Source: Limanda limanda (taxonomy: Eukaryota; Chordata; Actinopteri; Pleuronectiformes; Pleuronectidae). Taken from it: DNA of 64,000 bases. Location of the stretch: the NCBI RefSeq assembly GCF_963576545.1, contig NC_083638.1, positions 30,093,900 through 30,157,899 on the forward strand, in the 5' to 3' direction. Below are positions 25,540 to 35,878 of this stretch, one piece after another; the first letter of the stretch is position 1; every line of letters begins with the position of its first letter. Made by a program: the position numbers and the translations under genes. The notes under the pieces are model-generated. The model worked only from the letters and a program-made list of their open reading frames with translations, did no database searches and was not told the DNA's origin.

Positions 25540-25950
25540 CCAGTGTGAGTAAGGTCTCAAATCTTGTAAGACAAGTCCATATTTAAATAAGTTTGGGAAA
25601 GTTTTCAAGTTCAAGTAATTTGATAAAAGCACAAATCAAGTTTTAAGTCATTCTAAAATAGTCAGATTTACCTGAAGCCTCAGGGTTCCCTCAAGTCCGG
25701 CCTGTATCACTGATTCAAAGCCCAAAACACTTGATGGCGCTAATCTGCACAGTTATGTCCCCTATCCGCTGGTGTCCACTAACACCTGCTAACATCTACT
25801 GGTAGTTGGTAACCTAAATTGCGCAGAAGACCTTCAAACGTACAACTTTTTGTTTTACATCCCATCCTATATTCTCAATATATAACTCTTAAGTCAAGTC
25901 TTAGCAAATCAAGATGACTCAAGTTAAATTAAGTCACACTTGACTCCGCT
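25540..25950. repeat. AAGTC-rich degenerate repeat block
   Basis: Scattered CAAGTC, CAAGTT and AAGTCA words (for example 25580-25660 and 25890-25945) recall the CAAGTC-rich subterminal arrays of the hAT element at 43716. This may be an old, heavily mutated copy of it. No termini are visible. Confidence 0.3.
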
Positions 25951-27533
25951 CTTTCTCTTTCTCTCTCTAACGCAATTACTCACAAATACACAGACACAAA
26001 CACACACACACACACACACAAACATTGTCATCTGATACATCTGTAAACTCAGACTTGGTCAAATTAACTGAATTTGGTGCTCGCAAACACAAATGAAAGT
26101 TTTGAATTTTGCATATAGAGCAGTGACAGCTCATCGCAATATGATTCCAAGTCTGATCACACAAACGTCTCTCTCTCTCTCTCTCTTTCTCTCCATAGAG
26201 CGGTGCAGTGGTCATTAAAGACGTTGTAGATACTCATGCTTGTGGCAAGTGTTAACTGACATAAAGTCCTCTTGTAACCGGACCACCCAAGACGCATGTT
26301 AACTTCAGGTATGAACAGGGCCATGATGTGTTTGATATCTTGACTACAGCAGTGAGTGAGGTGAACTGACTGGGTCGGGCAAGGGAAATACAATCAGTTG
26401 GATAAGCTGTTAAACTGCATCCTCAGTGGAGCCACAGCCATGGAGAAAATAGATATCTTAAACATGGTGCCATGTGGGTTGGATAACTGATCTGCCATCC
26501 ATTGGTTCTGGTATAGTTTCTTGAGCATTACTACAGTTTCACAAACAGGGAGTAAGGGACCCCTGCTGCCTTAAAGATTTAAAATATAACAATCATACAA
26601 TAACTATCCCCACCCCAGGAGTGTTCCTGTTCATTAAATGGGTAGAAGAACTATGATGTTAATTCCATTACCTTCATAAAGACTGGAGGTCTCTTGATCC
26701 CACTTTGTTGTGACACCAGCACAAACATCAGGAGTGGAAACTACAGTGGACCATTGAGATGAGGTTAAGATTCACATAATTCCCCTCCTCTGCTGTATTG
26801 TCACGATTAGTGCAATCAAGATGCCCAAGTACTGCAGCCCATGCTGTTAAGTTTTTAATCATTCCTAACTAAATGCTTCCACTAACCACATGCCCCATGC
26901 ATTATAAAGGGTGTTTTCGTTTTTATGGAGGCAAACAGTTGAGGTGAGGTACAGTATCAGCAGTAATAACATGTAAGCACAGCCGTTGTTTCCGGCTCTC
27001 CTCCCCTTATCGGGTCTTGTATAAACACCATGTGTGTAGGTGTTTTCCCTCTCTCTTGTCTCTCTCAACGTCCCAACTTTGAAGTTCTACATCACTTCGA
27101 GGAGATTTACAAGCCCCCCTTTTACTGTCTGTCTCTCTGCCTCCCTTTTTCTCTATAGAACAACTTGACTCCCCTTTATACCCCACCCCACCCATGTGTC
27201 TGTCTGTTCGTCTTTCCGTCTCCAGGAAGAGGAGCGCCTGATAATTTATGTGTGCTTAGTTCTTTAATTGTCCACTATGCTAGGCTGGAATATTGTGTAT
27301 GTGTGTGTTTGGAAGATGGGGCCTTTTGTGGTGATGGAGAGATGTAATTGTTGTGTTGTCAGGATGTAAAGTTGCTGAAGGTTTTACTTACTTCCAGAAA
27401 GTCATCCAGAGATGCCTGACTGCTCAATGTGTGCTAGCTTCCCAGGGGAACAGTCCTACCTCAGCAAGCCTTTTGGCAGTTTACAGCTGGCTCTGTTGTT
27501 TTTGAAATTCAACAAAGCCAGGTACAGTTATGT
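25951..27533. other. Gene-free sequence with short simple repeats
   Basis: Contains (CA)n at about 25998-26020 and (CT)n at about 26168-26188. No gene is recognised. Confidence 0.4.
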
Positions 27534-27901
27534 TTAAAGGTTCAGTGTGTAGAATTTAGTGACATCTAGTGGTGAAGTTGCATGTTGCAGCTGCATACCC
27601 CTCACCTCACCCTCCCCTTCCAAGTTTGAAAGAGAACATGTGGTAACCTCAAGATGACATAAAAACTCAAAAGTTATTTAGTTATTTAGTTTGTCCAAAC
27701 ATGGCGGTCTCCATAGAGAGGAGCCTCTTCCGATGTAAATATAGAGTATTTAAATATAATGGACCCATTGTCGGGTGAAGAAAACAACGATTTTGTACAA
27801 TTTAGATGAAACACACTGGTGAAAAAATTACTATGATTTTTTTATATTCAGTTTCTGCCGATAGATCCCTTTCACCTAAATCTTACACATTGAACCTTTA
27901 A
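27534..27901. repeat. MITE of about 365 bp with inverted ends flanked by TTAA
   Basis: The left end TTAAAGGTTCAGTGTGTAGA is the near-complement of the right end (ACACATTGAACCTTTAA); the inverted repeat is about 27 bp with two or three mismatches. Internal blocks GACATCTAGTGGTGAAGTTG and AACATGGCGGTCTCCATAGA are typical of a MITE family that I recognise in teleosts. TTAA occurs at both borders, either as target duplication or as part of the terminus. There is no coding capacity. Confidence 0.75.
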
Positions 27902-29174
27902 AGTGTAATCACCAATAACACAGCATTCTTGTCAATCAAGAATGCTGCTGGTTGAATTGCAAATATTCTTCCTTTCCCCAAGAGTCCGGACTGTACACTA
28001 TAATCCTTATTGGGCAAGGCCTATAGTCTCATCAAAATGTTCTTCAAGAAACAACTGAATAAGTGGATCAGTGGGAGAGAAAGTGATGTCAAGCTGACTC
28101 AGTTCGTGATCTACCGCCTTGAATCGGGGCAGTAATGTGCCCTTCTATCACTAAATTTGACAGCACACGTGAGAAAGGGCTAATTTTGCACAATTGACTG
28201 GTGAACCTTTTTGGTTCAGTAGAATTACAGCCTGATTAATCAGCCATGATTAGCATTTCGCAGGACCTCGTGGGATGTGGTGCTCTGATGTAGGTCTCTT
28301 ATTTATTTATATACCTCCAGCGCTCCTTTTTTTCTCTAACACATTAGGCTGCCAGTCTCATCACGCCGACAGGGTCAGTGCCACTGTTCATTACAGGACC
28401 AGGGGATGAGACAAAGCGAGCCTGCTGGGGAGCTCCTGGCTCACTGGAAGCCTCAGTGTTTAAGCTAAGACACAATGTCCATGAATGTGTGTCAGTCGTC
28501 CTGACAATCTAAACATAAAATCTTTATGTAAATGATTTTTCTGCTTTCTGACAAGGTTCTGTTGAGATTTCCACAGACGCTGTCACAACACAAAGATAAA
28601 ATAACAAGAAAATGTAGGTATTTTTATTCAAAAACCTAAATTTACCCTAGCAAGTGTCCTGTTACTTTCATAAGATAATGCTGTCCTTCCTAAGTTGCAA
28701 TGGGATGCACTGTGACATTGTTACAGCACTAAGGCTGCACGCATTTATGTTTCTGTTTAAAAATGCAGAACTTTTGCTCGATTGACATCTGCCTTCCACA
28801 CAACCTTTTGAGCATTTAGAACAGACAACTTTTGCAAAACTCCTGACCTTATTGAAGTTTGAAAAGTGAGGGCCTGTATTTCAGTTCAGATATGCAGAAA
28901 CAGACATTTGGAAATGATGAAAAAATCACCCACATTCGCTTCCTTATTAGTCATTACTCGACTGCAGAGGTCAAACCAAAACATTGCTAACACTTACTGT
29001 CAGTAACAGTTCCACTTTGTCAACAGTCCAAGAAAATAAATCCCTCATCTTACTTTTCGCTATTGCTGTTCCTTTGTTGTACTTTTCTGCCACAAAGCAA
29101 TGTGAAGTCCAATGTGAATTCTGATACACAGTTAAAGTCTAGTCACTTCTGGTGAACTTTTCGGCTTAAAACAC
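27902..29174. other. Gene-free sequence
   Basis: Contains a short perfect hairpin at 27921-27947. No gene or repeat family is recognised in the rest. Confidence 0.4.
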
Positions 29175-30565
29175 AGTGTAAATGACCTTGTTGTAATCAA
29201 ACCCCTTCTTAAAAAAAACACCCTGTACTCTGAGATTTAGCCAAATACAGAGAGATATACAACCTCCCCTTCCTGTCTAAAATCCTCGAAAACGTTGTAG
29301 CCAATCAGCTGTGAGGTTCTCCAGGAAAGTAATGTTTAGTAGTTAAGACTTTCAGCTCATCATAGCACAGAGACAGCCCTGGAAAAAGTTACTAATGATC
29401 CTCCCAACAGCTTCAGATCAAGGGTTTGTGTCTGTCCTCATCCTGTTAGATCTTAGGTCAGCATTCAAAACTATTGATCATCAAATTTTATTAAAGAGAG
29501 CGGAACGTTTAATTGGCATTAAAGGAACCGCCCCTTAACTGGTTTAAATCCTATTCCTTTAGATCGATTCTAATTTGTGCAAATGAATGATTAGGGTCAT
29601 CTGTGTGCACCAGAGTTAACCACGGTGTTCCACAGGGTTCTGTTCTCGGCCCAATTTTATTCTCATTATAAAGGATTCCACTAGGAATCATTATCAGGAC
29701 ACACTCTGTAAATTTTCACTGCTATCTGGACGAAACACAATTATACCTATCAATAAAACCAGAACAGTTAATCAATTAACTAACTTCAAGCATGTTTCAA
29801 GGACATAAAAACCTGGATGACCTGCAATTTTTCTCTTTTATTAACCTCAGATAAAACAGAGGTTCTTATACCTGGCCCTTAACATCTTAGAGATACATAA
29901 CATGATATAGCTGCTCTAGACGAAATTGCCCTTGCTTCCAATGAAAGAGCCAAGATTTTGGGAGTCATCTTCTATCCCGTTTTGTCCTTTGATTCTCACT
30001 TAAAAAAACAACTCTAGGACCGCCTTCTTTCACTTGCATAACATCTCATTAATTAGAAAAGTCCGGTCTCAAAAAGATGCAGAGAAACTAGTCCACACCT
30101 TTGTTACATCGGGACTTGATTATTGTAATTCATTATTATCAGGCTCCAGCAGTAAGTCGTTAAAGACTCTGCAGCTTGTCCAAAATGCTGCAGCACGTGT
30201 CCTGACAAGAACCAAGAAAAGAGAGAACATTTCTCCTGTATTAGCTTCACATTACTGGCTTCCGATGAAATCTAGAATAGAATTTACAATTCTCCTCCTC
30301 AACTTCAAGGCCCTTTATAATATGGCGACATCATACCTTAAAGAGCTGATGGTACCATATCAACCCCACTACAGCCCTGCGCTCCCAGAATTCAGGTTTA
30401 CTTGTCGTCCCTAAAGTCTCTAAAAGTAGAGTAGGAGCCAGAGCTTTCAGCTATCAAGCTCCTCTCCTGTGGAATCATCTCCCACTTTCAGTTCGGGAGG
30501 TAGCCACCATATGTACGTTTAAGAGTAGTCTTAAAACCTTCCTTTACGATAAAGCTTATAGTTAG
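29175..30565 (+). pseudogene. LINE reverse transcriptase remnant (Rex1/L2-like)
   Basis: This is a 5'-truncated, frameshifted reverse transcriptase of a non-LTR retrotransposon. In order I see VVIKPLLKKT near 29185, ILENVVANQL-like codons near 29285, HGVPQGSVLGPILFSL near 29625-29670 (RT motif), and a diverged catalytic block [11 protein letters not shown] near 29720-29755, where YADDTQLYL is usual. The best open stretch (30034-30414, 126 codons) carries GLDYCNSLLSG, QLVQNAAARVLTRTKK and HYWLPMKSRIEF. The end codes for the FLYDKAYS block near 30541-30562. Stops and indels throughout show that it is dead, and the altered YADD box would remove activity. The 5' half, including the endonuclease, is absent. 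Confidence 0.88.
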
Positions 30566-30905
30566 AGCTGGTCCAGGCTTGTCTTAGACCTGGTCTTAGT
30601 TATGCTGCTGTAGGTCTAAAATGTCGGGGGACACAGGACACACAGAGCTTATCTTTCCAGCTTCTGCTTCCTCTTCTCCCTCCTTATCACATCAAAGAAA
30701 TAAATATGTCATCAATACATGTTACTGACTTGACTTCTTCCCTGGAGTCCCTTTGCCTTATCGTCCGCAGATCAAGGGCTGTGGTCCTTTACCATACCAA
30801 GGACCCCGATATAACCCTAGCTGCAAACCATTTTAAAATAACGTGTAAATTATGATGGCATAAAACAAAATTGATTTGTGAGTGCTTTTGTTTCAGGTGT
30901 CAATA
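30566..30905 (+). repeat. Probable 3' untranslated part of the LINE remnant
   Basis: TGCTGTAGGTCTAAAATGTC followed by GGGGGAC and the downstream ATGTTACTGACTTGACTTCT / CCCTGGAGTCCC blocks resemble the 3' UTR of fish Rex1/L2 LINEs. The right border is uncertain. Confidence 0.5.
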
Positions 30906-31840
30906 AAGTTCAGATGGCTTTAAAGTCTAATTGGCGAGGATCTCAAGGCACAGAACAGATTTGGGCTCATCATTGCCGTTCTTACTTGCCGCGGTAAAGA
31001 CATACTTTATGTTTCATGGCTCATACCTCAGAGTTTTAGATGCCCAGGTGGTATTCCATGGTTGTGGCTCTTTTGCAACTGAGTCCTCTTCAGTCTGGTC
31101 GTCTGATGGTCTTTTTCTTTGAAAGAAATTGTCCATTTTAGCCTTTAGCAGGAGGTAGCTAGATAGTTTTCAGGCACACAGTAACTTTCTGATGAAGTGG
31201 CTGCTTGATTCTGATTGGCTTGGGTGGTGTGGGTTTTTGTTTCGCATCGAACCAAACGGAGCGCGCTGCCATCTCACCCAGCTCCACATACAGTTACTAA
31301 GTTTATAAAGTCGGTTGTTTGCACACGTCTGCTATCACACTGTTTGTGTGGGTGAGAGTATGTATGTGTGAGAAAGAGAGAAAGGGAGGGAGAGAGAGAG
31401 AGAGGGGAAAAGAGCGAGCGAGCGGCTGATGAATGCGCCGCTCTGAATAAAGATTTAACTCATAAATAAAAGTATCGATCATTTTGTGATGATCAGTGTT
31501 GAAAATGTGGCGACAAACAAATCCAACTTTTAAACTGCAGTGAGTCAGAGACGTCAGCAGAGAGACACAAGCACACAGAGCAGCGGAGTCGGTGAGTGTG
31601 TGCGCTGTTAATTTTCCTTTAGATTCTTGGATCATAAATAAGCATCACAATTCGTTTGTATAGTCAGCCACTCATATTGATGAATCTGACTCAGGACAAA
31701 TGTTTTCACTAGAAGTTTCCACTTCAAATCGTTTTAAAATTCTCTGTTTTCTCTTCTTCCGACAATGATTCACTGACAGAAAAACCCGTCAATGATCTGA
31801 ATGTCTTTAATAATTTGTCCAGGGCAGCAAGGATCCATCT
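30906..31840. other. Gene-free sequence between two LINE parts
   Basis: Contains a GA-rich run at about 31371-31405. It may be sequence inserted within, or lying between, LINE copies. No gene is recognised. Confidence 0.35.
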
Positions 31841-31993
31841 GATCGGCAATATATATATTGACATACAGAGCGTGAATAATTGGTGCATGGATCATCATAT
31901 GTCGCAGTTTTTTTGCTGTGTTTTGCGATACGTCTATCGTGCACGTTGATATTGCGATGACTGTCGATTTTTGATATATCGTGCAGCCCTAAC
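31841..31993. repeat. Terminal fragment of a hAT-like repeat (TTAGGGCTGCACGATATATC)
   Basis: Read on the minus strand, the right edge begins TTAGGGCTGCACGATATATC. This is a terminus that I recognise from dispersed non-autonomous elements in fish. The inner part repeats GCGATA/ATATTG words. No opposite terminus was found nearby, so it is a truncated piece. Confidence 0.45.
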
Positions 31994-32029
31994 ATTTATA
32001 AAATTTGTATTCTCACATTGTCTCCCTTC

Positions 32030-32216
32030 ATGGATCCCTCACATGTGGCTCTATCTGAGGTTTCTCCATTATTTTTCTCCTTTTTATTCTGTAGTTTTTC
32101 CTTACTCGTGTTGAGGGTTTAGTGCAGAGGATGTCACACATTGTTGAAGCCCTAGAGACAAATTGTGATTTGTGAATATGGGTTATACAAATAAAATTGG
32201 ATTGACTGATTGACTG
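32030..32216 (+). repeat. LINE 3' tail (Rex1/L2-like)
   Basis: Ends GAAGCCCTAGAGACAAATTG ... ATACAAATAAAATTGGATTG with a short (GATTGACT)n tail. This is the usual 3' end of fish L2/Rex1 LINEs, which finish in short tandem repeats. It has the same orientation as the RT remnant at 29175, so both may derive from one insertion split by later events. Confidence 0.7.
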
Positions 32217-32738
32217 AAGTCTGAGGGTCATTTAGTCAACAAATCTTCCAGAGGGAAAACCAGATTTTAGTCCACAGATTGTACAAATAGTCATCACTGG
32301 TTTCTTTTAGCTTGTAGAAAAATTATGTATTCAACGGTGCTTGTGGGGAAATTGTGTTCCCTTTGGACATAATAATGGACATAGTTGACTGTTAGCGAAA
32401 GATCCATAGTCATGATACAGACTTGAGATCATCTCATCTGACTCTTGTCAATATTGCTGTTAAGCATATTTCTCAAAGCTACATGAAACTAAAAACTGTC
32501 TGTAATCTAAAGCTTGAGGTTTAGTTGAATTGTACAGTTATTGTACAGCCTAGAAATAAAACAAGTGACTTTTTACCAGTGAATGTAATACGCAATTAGG
32601 TTTATGTTCATTGCTTATGTTCATCGTTAAAAGAAAGAAAAGAAGACTATACCCTGTTAAACAAGATTCTGACCAGTTTCACAGCAATGTTCTCTTTCAA
32701 AGTCCTGTCATTTATTCATCCGTCTGCTACCTCCCTCC
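32217..32738. other. Gene-free sequence
   Basis: No gene or repeat is recognised. It ends at the left target duplication (CCTCC, 32734-32738) of the LTR element. Confidence 0.45.
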
Positions 32739-33106
32739 TGTTAAGGTTTGTTAGATCTAGGACCCCACAGCAGACACGGAACGAGAAGTAGAGGTTAAGT
32801 AAATAAAGTTTATTTCCAGGTAACATGGAAACAGGTTGTAGTGGCAGTAATCTGGCTTGTAGATCCCGAGTGGAAGCGAGAAGCGGCGAGGCACACGACG
32901 GTCGACAACATAGTATAATCCGGCGCCGGAGTGGAGAGCGAGCCAGGCATATATGGAGGAGATAATGATGATTGGACTCCGGTGTGCCTCATCTGCCGTC
33001 GCCAGGAGCCACACCACGCCCCCTGACACACACAACACACAGGAGGAACACAACAGAGAAGGAAGAGAAACAAAACAACAACAACTCACAACCCACAATC
33101 CTCACA
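32739..33106 (-). repeat. 3' LTR (minus-strand sense), 368 bp
   Basis: Starts TGTGAGGATTG and ends CCTTAACA when read on the minus strand. Same length and sequence as 35879-36246. The polyadenylation-type AATAAA is at 32809-32814 (minus strand). Confidence 0.97.
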
Positions 33107-33119
33107 GTACCCCCCCCTC
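33107..33119 (-). promoter_or_regulatory. Polypurine tract (plus-strand primer)
   Basis: On the minus strand the sequence GAGGGGGGGGTAC lies directly before the 3' LTR. The GA plus eight-G run is the expected start site of second-strand synthesis. It overlaps the integrase stop codon. Confidence 0.9.
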
Positions 33120-34606
33120 AATGGACGCCGCCTGGCGGCCGGCCCGGCCTGTCCGGGTAACGAGCATAAAAGTCATTAAGGATGTCAGCGTCCAAAATAA
33201 GGGAACGTGACACCCATTGTCTCTCCTCTGGGCCATATCCCTCCCAGTCCACGAGGTATTGATAACCACGACCACGCCGGCGTACGTCCAAGATCTTATT
33301 AACCGTATAAGCCGGGTGGCCGTCTATGATAAGGGTGGGTGGAGGAAGCTCAGCAGGAGGGCTTAGAGGACTGGTGGACACTGGCTTGAGGAGAGAGACG
33401 TGGAATGTGGGATGAACTTTCAAAGACAAGGGGAGTTTAAGTCTCACCGCACAAGGATTTATGATGCGATCCACCTCGAATGGACCAATATATCTCGGAG
33501 TCAGTTTACGGGATTCGGTCTGGAGAGGCAGATCCCGGGAAGATAACCAAACCATCTGTCCCGGTTGGTAGTCCGGAGCAGGGATGCGGTGACGGTCAGC
33601 CACTCGCTGATTGCGGGCTGCCGTACGGACGAGGGCTGCCCGGGCCTCGCGCCAGACCCGACGAGCACGCTGCAGATGCTCCTCCACGGATGGCACTGCC
33701 ACGTCAGCTTCCTGGGATGGGAAGAGAGGAGGTTGGAAACCATTACAAACCATGAATGGCGACATACCTGTGGCGGAGCAGACCAGGGAGTTGTGCGCAT
33801 ATTCGATCCAGGAGAGGTGTGTGGCCCAGGAAACCGGATGTAGAGCTGAAACACAGCGTAGGGCTGACCCCAGATCCTGGTTAGCCCGTTCTGTCTGGCC
33901 GTTGGACTGCGGATGGTAACCGGAGGACAAGCTGACCGACGCCCCCACCGCTTGGCAGAACGCCTTCCACGTCCTCGCGGCGAACTGAGGACCCCTGTCC
34001 GATACGATGTCCACCGGGATGCCATGCAGCCGGAAAACGTGCACGACCAGCAGGTTTGCTGTCTCCAGGGCGGATGGAAGTTTGGATAGCGGGATGAAGT
34101 GTGCCGCCTTAGAGAAGCGGTCAACGATGGTAAGGACAACAGTATTGCCTTCAGAGGGAGGAAGACCCGTGATGAAGTCCACCGCGATGTGCGACCAGGG
34201 GCGGTGAGGGATGGGTAAGGGGCGCAGCAGTCCCGCAGGGGCCTGATGAGAAGCCTTGCTTCGGGCGCAGACAGAACAGGCAGCGACGAATTCTCTGGTA
34301 TCCGCCGCCATGGAGGGCCACCAGAAACGTTGTTGCAGCAGAGCCAGGGTCCGACGGGCACCAGGATGACAGGCAATCCGCGAGGAGTGTCCCCACTGCA
34401 GAACTGGAGACCTGACGACCTCAGGAACGAACAACCTGTTCGGTGGACAGCCTTGCGGAACCGGCTGGTCCCTCTGGGCCCCCTGGACCACACCCTCGAT
34501 CTCCCACCCGGCTGCTCCCACCACGCAGGCAGAAGGCAGGATGGTGTCTCCGGACGTGTCATCCATAGGAAGAGCAAACTGACGTGACAGCGCGTCCGGC
34601 TTGATG
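33118..34606 (-). pseudogene. Integrase with C-terminal chromodomain (pol fragment)
   Basis: The open frame runs 34665 to 33118 (515 codons); its first ~20 codons are read out of frame, upstream of a frameshift. In the numbering of that ORF I see a zinc-binding HHCC (H93, H100, C130, C133), a catalytic core with D163 ([10 protein letters not shown]), D223 (VSDRGPQF) and E259 ([12 protein letters not shown]), a D-35-E spacing, and a GPF-type module [10 protein letters not shown] at 392-401. A chromodomain at about 452-500 ([23 protein letters not shown]484) marks it as a chromovirus integrase that may target chromatin. This domain has no internal stop. It would normally be released from a gag-pol polyprotein, which this copy cannot make because of the upstream frameshifts. 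Confidence 0.93.
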
Positions 34607-35342
34607 TTTTGGATCCAGGCCGGTAGGTGAGTGTAAATTGAAAACGTCCCAGGAAAAGTGCCCACCGGGCCTGGCGAGAGTTGAGCCTACGAGCAGAACG
34701 GAGATAAGACAGGTTTTTATGATCGGTCCACACAATGAAAGGTAGCGTAGATCCCTCAAGCCAGTGCCTCCACTCCTGCAGAGCCAGGACAACCGCCAGC
34801 AACTCCCGGTTACTAACGTCATAGTTTCTCTCCGCAGGTGAGAGCTGGCGGGAGAAGAAGGCACACGGGTGCTCCTTCTGGTCGGTGGTGGTACGCTGCG
34901 ACAGCACGGCTCCCACCCCGGAGTCAGAGGCATCCACCTCCACCACAAACTGTAACGCAGGGTCAGGGTGAACAAGAACAGGTGCCGATGAAAACAAACA
35001 CTTAAGTTTAGCAAACGCCCCCTCAGCTGTAGGAGACCACTTAAAAGGAATCTTGATCGAAGTCAGCTGCGTCAGAGGTGTAGCAACAATACTATAGTCT
35101 CGGATAAATCTGCGGTAGAAATTAGCAAACCCGAGAAACCTCTGCAATTGCTTCCTTGATGTAGGAGTGGGCCATTCGGCCACTGCCTTAACCTTGGCAG
35201 GGTCGGTCTTGATTTGCCCCTTCTCCACAATGAAACCCAAAAAACTAACAGAACATACATGAAAATCACACTTCTCCGCCTTCACATATAACCTGTTCTC
35301 CAGGAGTCTTTTGAGCACAAGCTGTCCATGTTGCACGTGCAT
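34607..35342 (-). pseudogene. Reverse transcriptase C-terminal part plus RNase H
   Basis: Open frame from 35342. Residues about 1-100 are the RT thumb/connection ([27 protein letters not shown]). RNase H follows with acidic residues D137 ([12 protein letters not shown]), E180 (SNRELLAVV) and D207 ([11 protein letters not shown]), which are the expected catalytic positions. Good homology ends at residue ~245 (TYRPGSK), where a one-base loss in a T-run (34607-34610) shifts the frame. The ORF then continues to 33501 only as a shadow of the integrase. The upstream border is a 13-bp tandem duplication that breaks the frame from the YLDD part. Confidence 0.92.
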
Positions 35343-35523
35343 GTTGCACGTGCTCCTGGTGGTTACGGGAGAAAATCAAAATATCATCTAAGTACACAAA
35401 CACAAAACAGTTAAGCATGTCCCTTAACACGTCGTTCATAAGGCATTGAAACACAGCAGGAGCATTGGTGAGGCCAAAGGGCATAACCAAATATTCAAAA
35501 TGACCCAGGGGGGTGTTGAACAA
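35343..35523 (-). pseudogene. Reverse transcriptase palm fragment with YLDD
   Basis: Reads [20 protein letters not shown] and later [18 protein letters not shown]. The YLDD catalytic box lies at about 35394-35383. Everything N-terminal to FNTPLG, which carries the first catalytic aspartate and the fingers, is missing, because the sequence joins gag at about 35525. After HQEHV the frame is lost at a duplicated 13-mer (35328-35353). Confidence 0.92.
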
Positions 35524-35524
35524 A

Positions 35525-35860
35525 AACGAGTTTGCACTGAAAAATAAACTCCCTACCGGAACCTGCCTGGCCAGTAAACCTAGCGGGTGTAGGTATGAAG
35601 GGCTCCCGAGGCTGAGAGGGAAGAGAGCCCGAAGCAGAGCCTGATGGTGCTGGAGCTGGAACCGGAGTCGGAGCTGGCGGAGACGGCTGCGAGGAGAGGT
35701 GCGACGCTATCTGCTCCACCCGACTGCCGATCAGGCACACCTTGGAGGTAAGTGTGGTGATTGCTTCCATTGCTTCAAGTAGCGCCTTCTCGTGTTGTCC
35801 AACCCGATTCTCCTGAGACGACAACGCCAGTCTGAATTTCTCCGTGTCTGTGGAGTCCAT
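35525..35860 (-). pseudogene. gag N-terminal fragment
   Basis: The start codon at 35860 lies 18 nt after the 5' LTR. The product begins MDSTDTEKFRLALSSQENRV, then a heptad-like helical stretch, then a proline/alanine-rich linker (about residues 55-85), then [20 protein letters not shown] typical of the start of sushi/gypsy gag. The capsid and zinc-knuckle parts are missing. The frame runs on for some 10 codons past the junction with RT and stops at 35495. Confidence 0.85.
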
Positions 35861-35866
35861 GTCGTG

Positions 35867-35876
35867 GCCGGATTAT
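35867..35876 (-). promoter_or_regulatory. Primer-binding site, self-priming type
   Basis: Minus strand ATAATCCGGC begins 2 nt after the 5' LTR. It is not followed or preceded by the TGG expected of a tRNA-complementary site. It is a perfect complement of GCCGGATTAT in the LTR (36064 to 36055), where transcription would start. This is the Tf1/sushi pattern, in which the transcript's own 5' end primes reverse transcription. Confidence 0.7.
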
Positions 35877-35878
35877 TC

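Noticed and set aside
34007..34587. Plus-strand ORFs across the integrase region
   Set aside because: Antisense shadows of the integrase.
33501..34606. C-terminal 368 codons of the 613-codon frame
   Set aside because: Beyond the RNase H end this is the integrase region read in the wrong frame.
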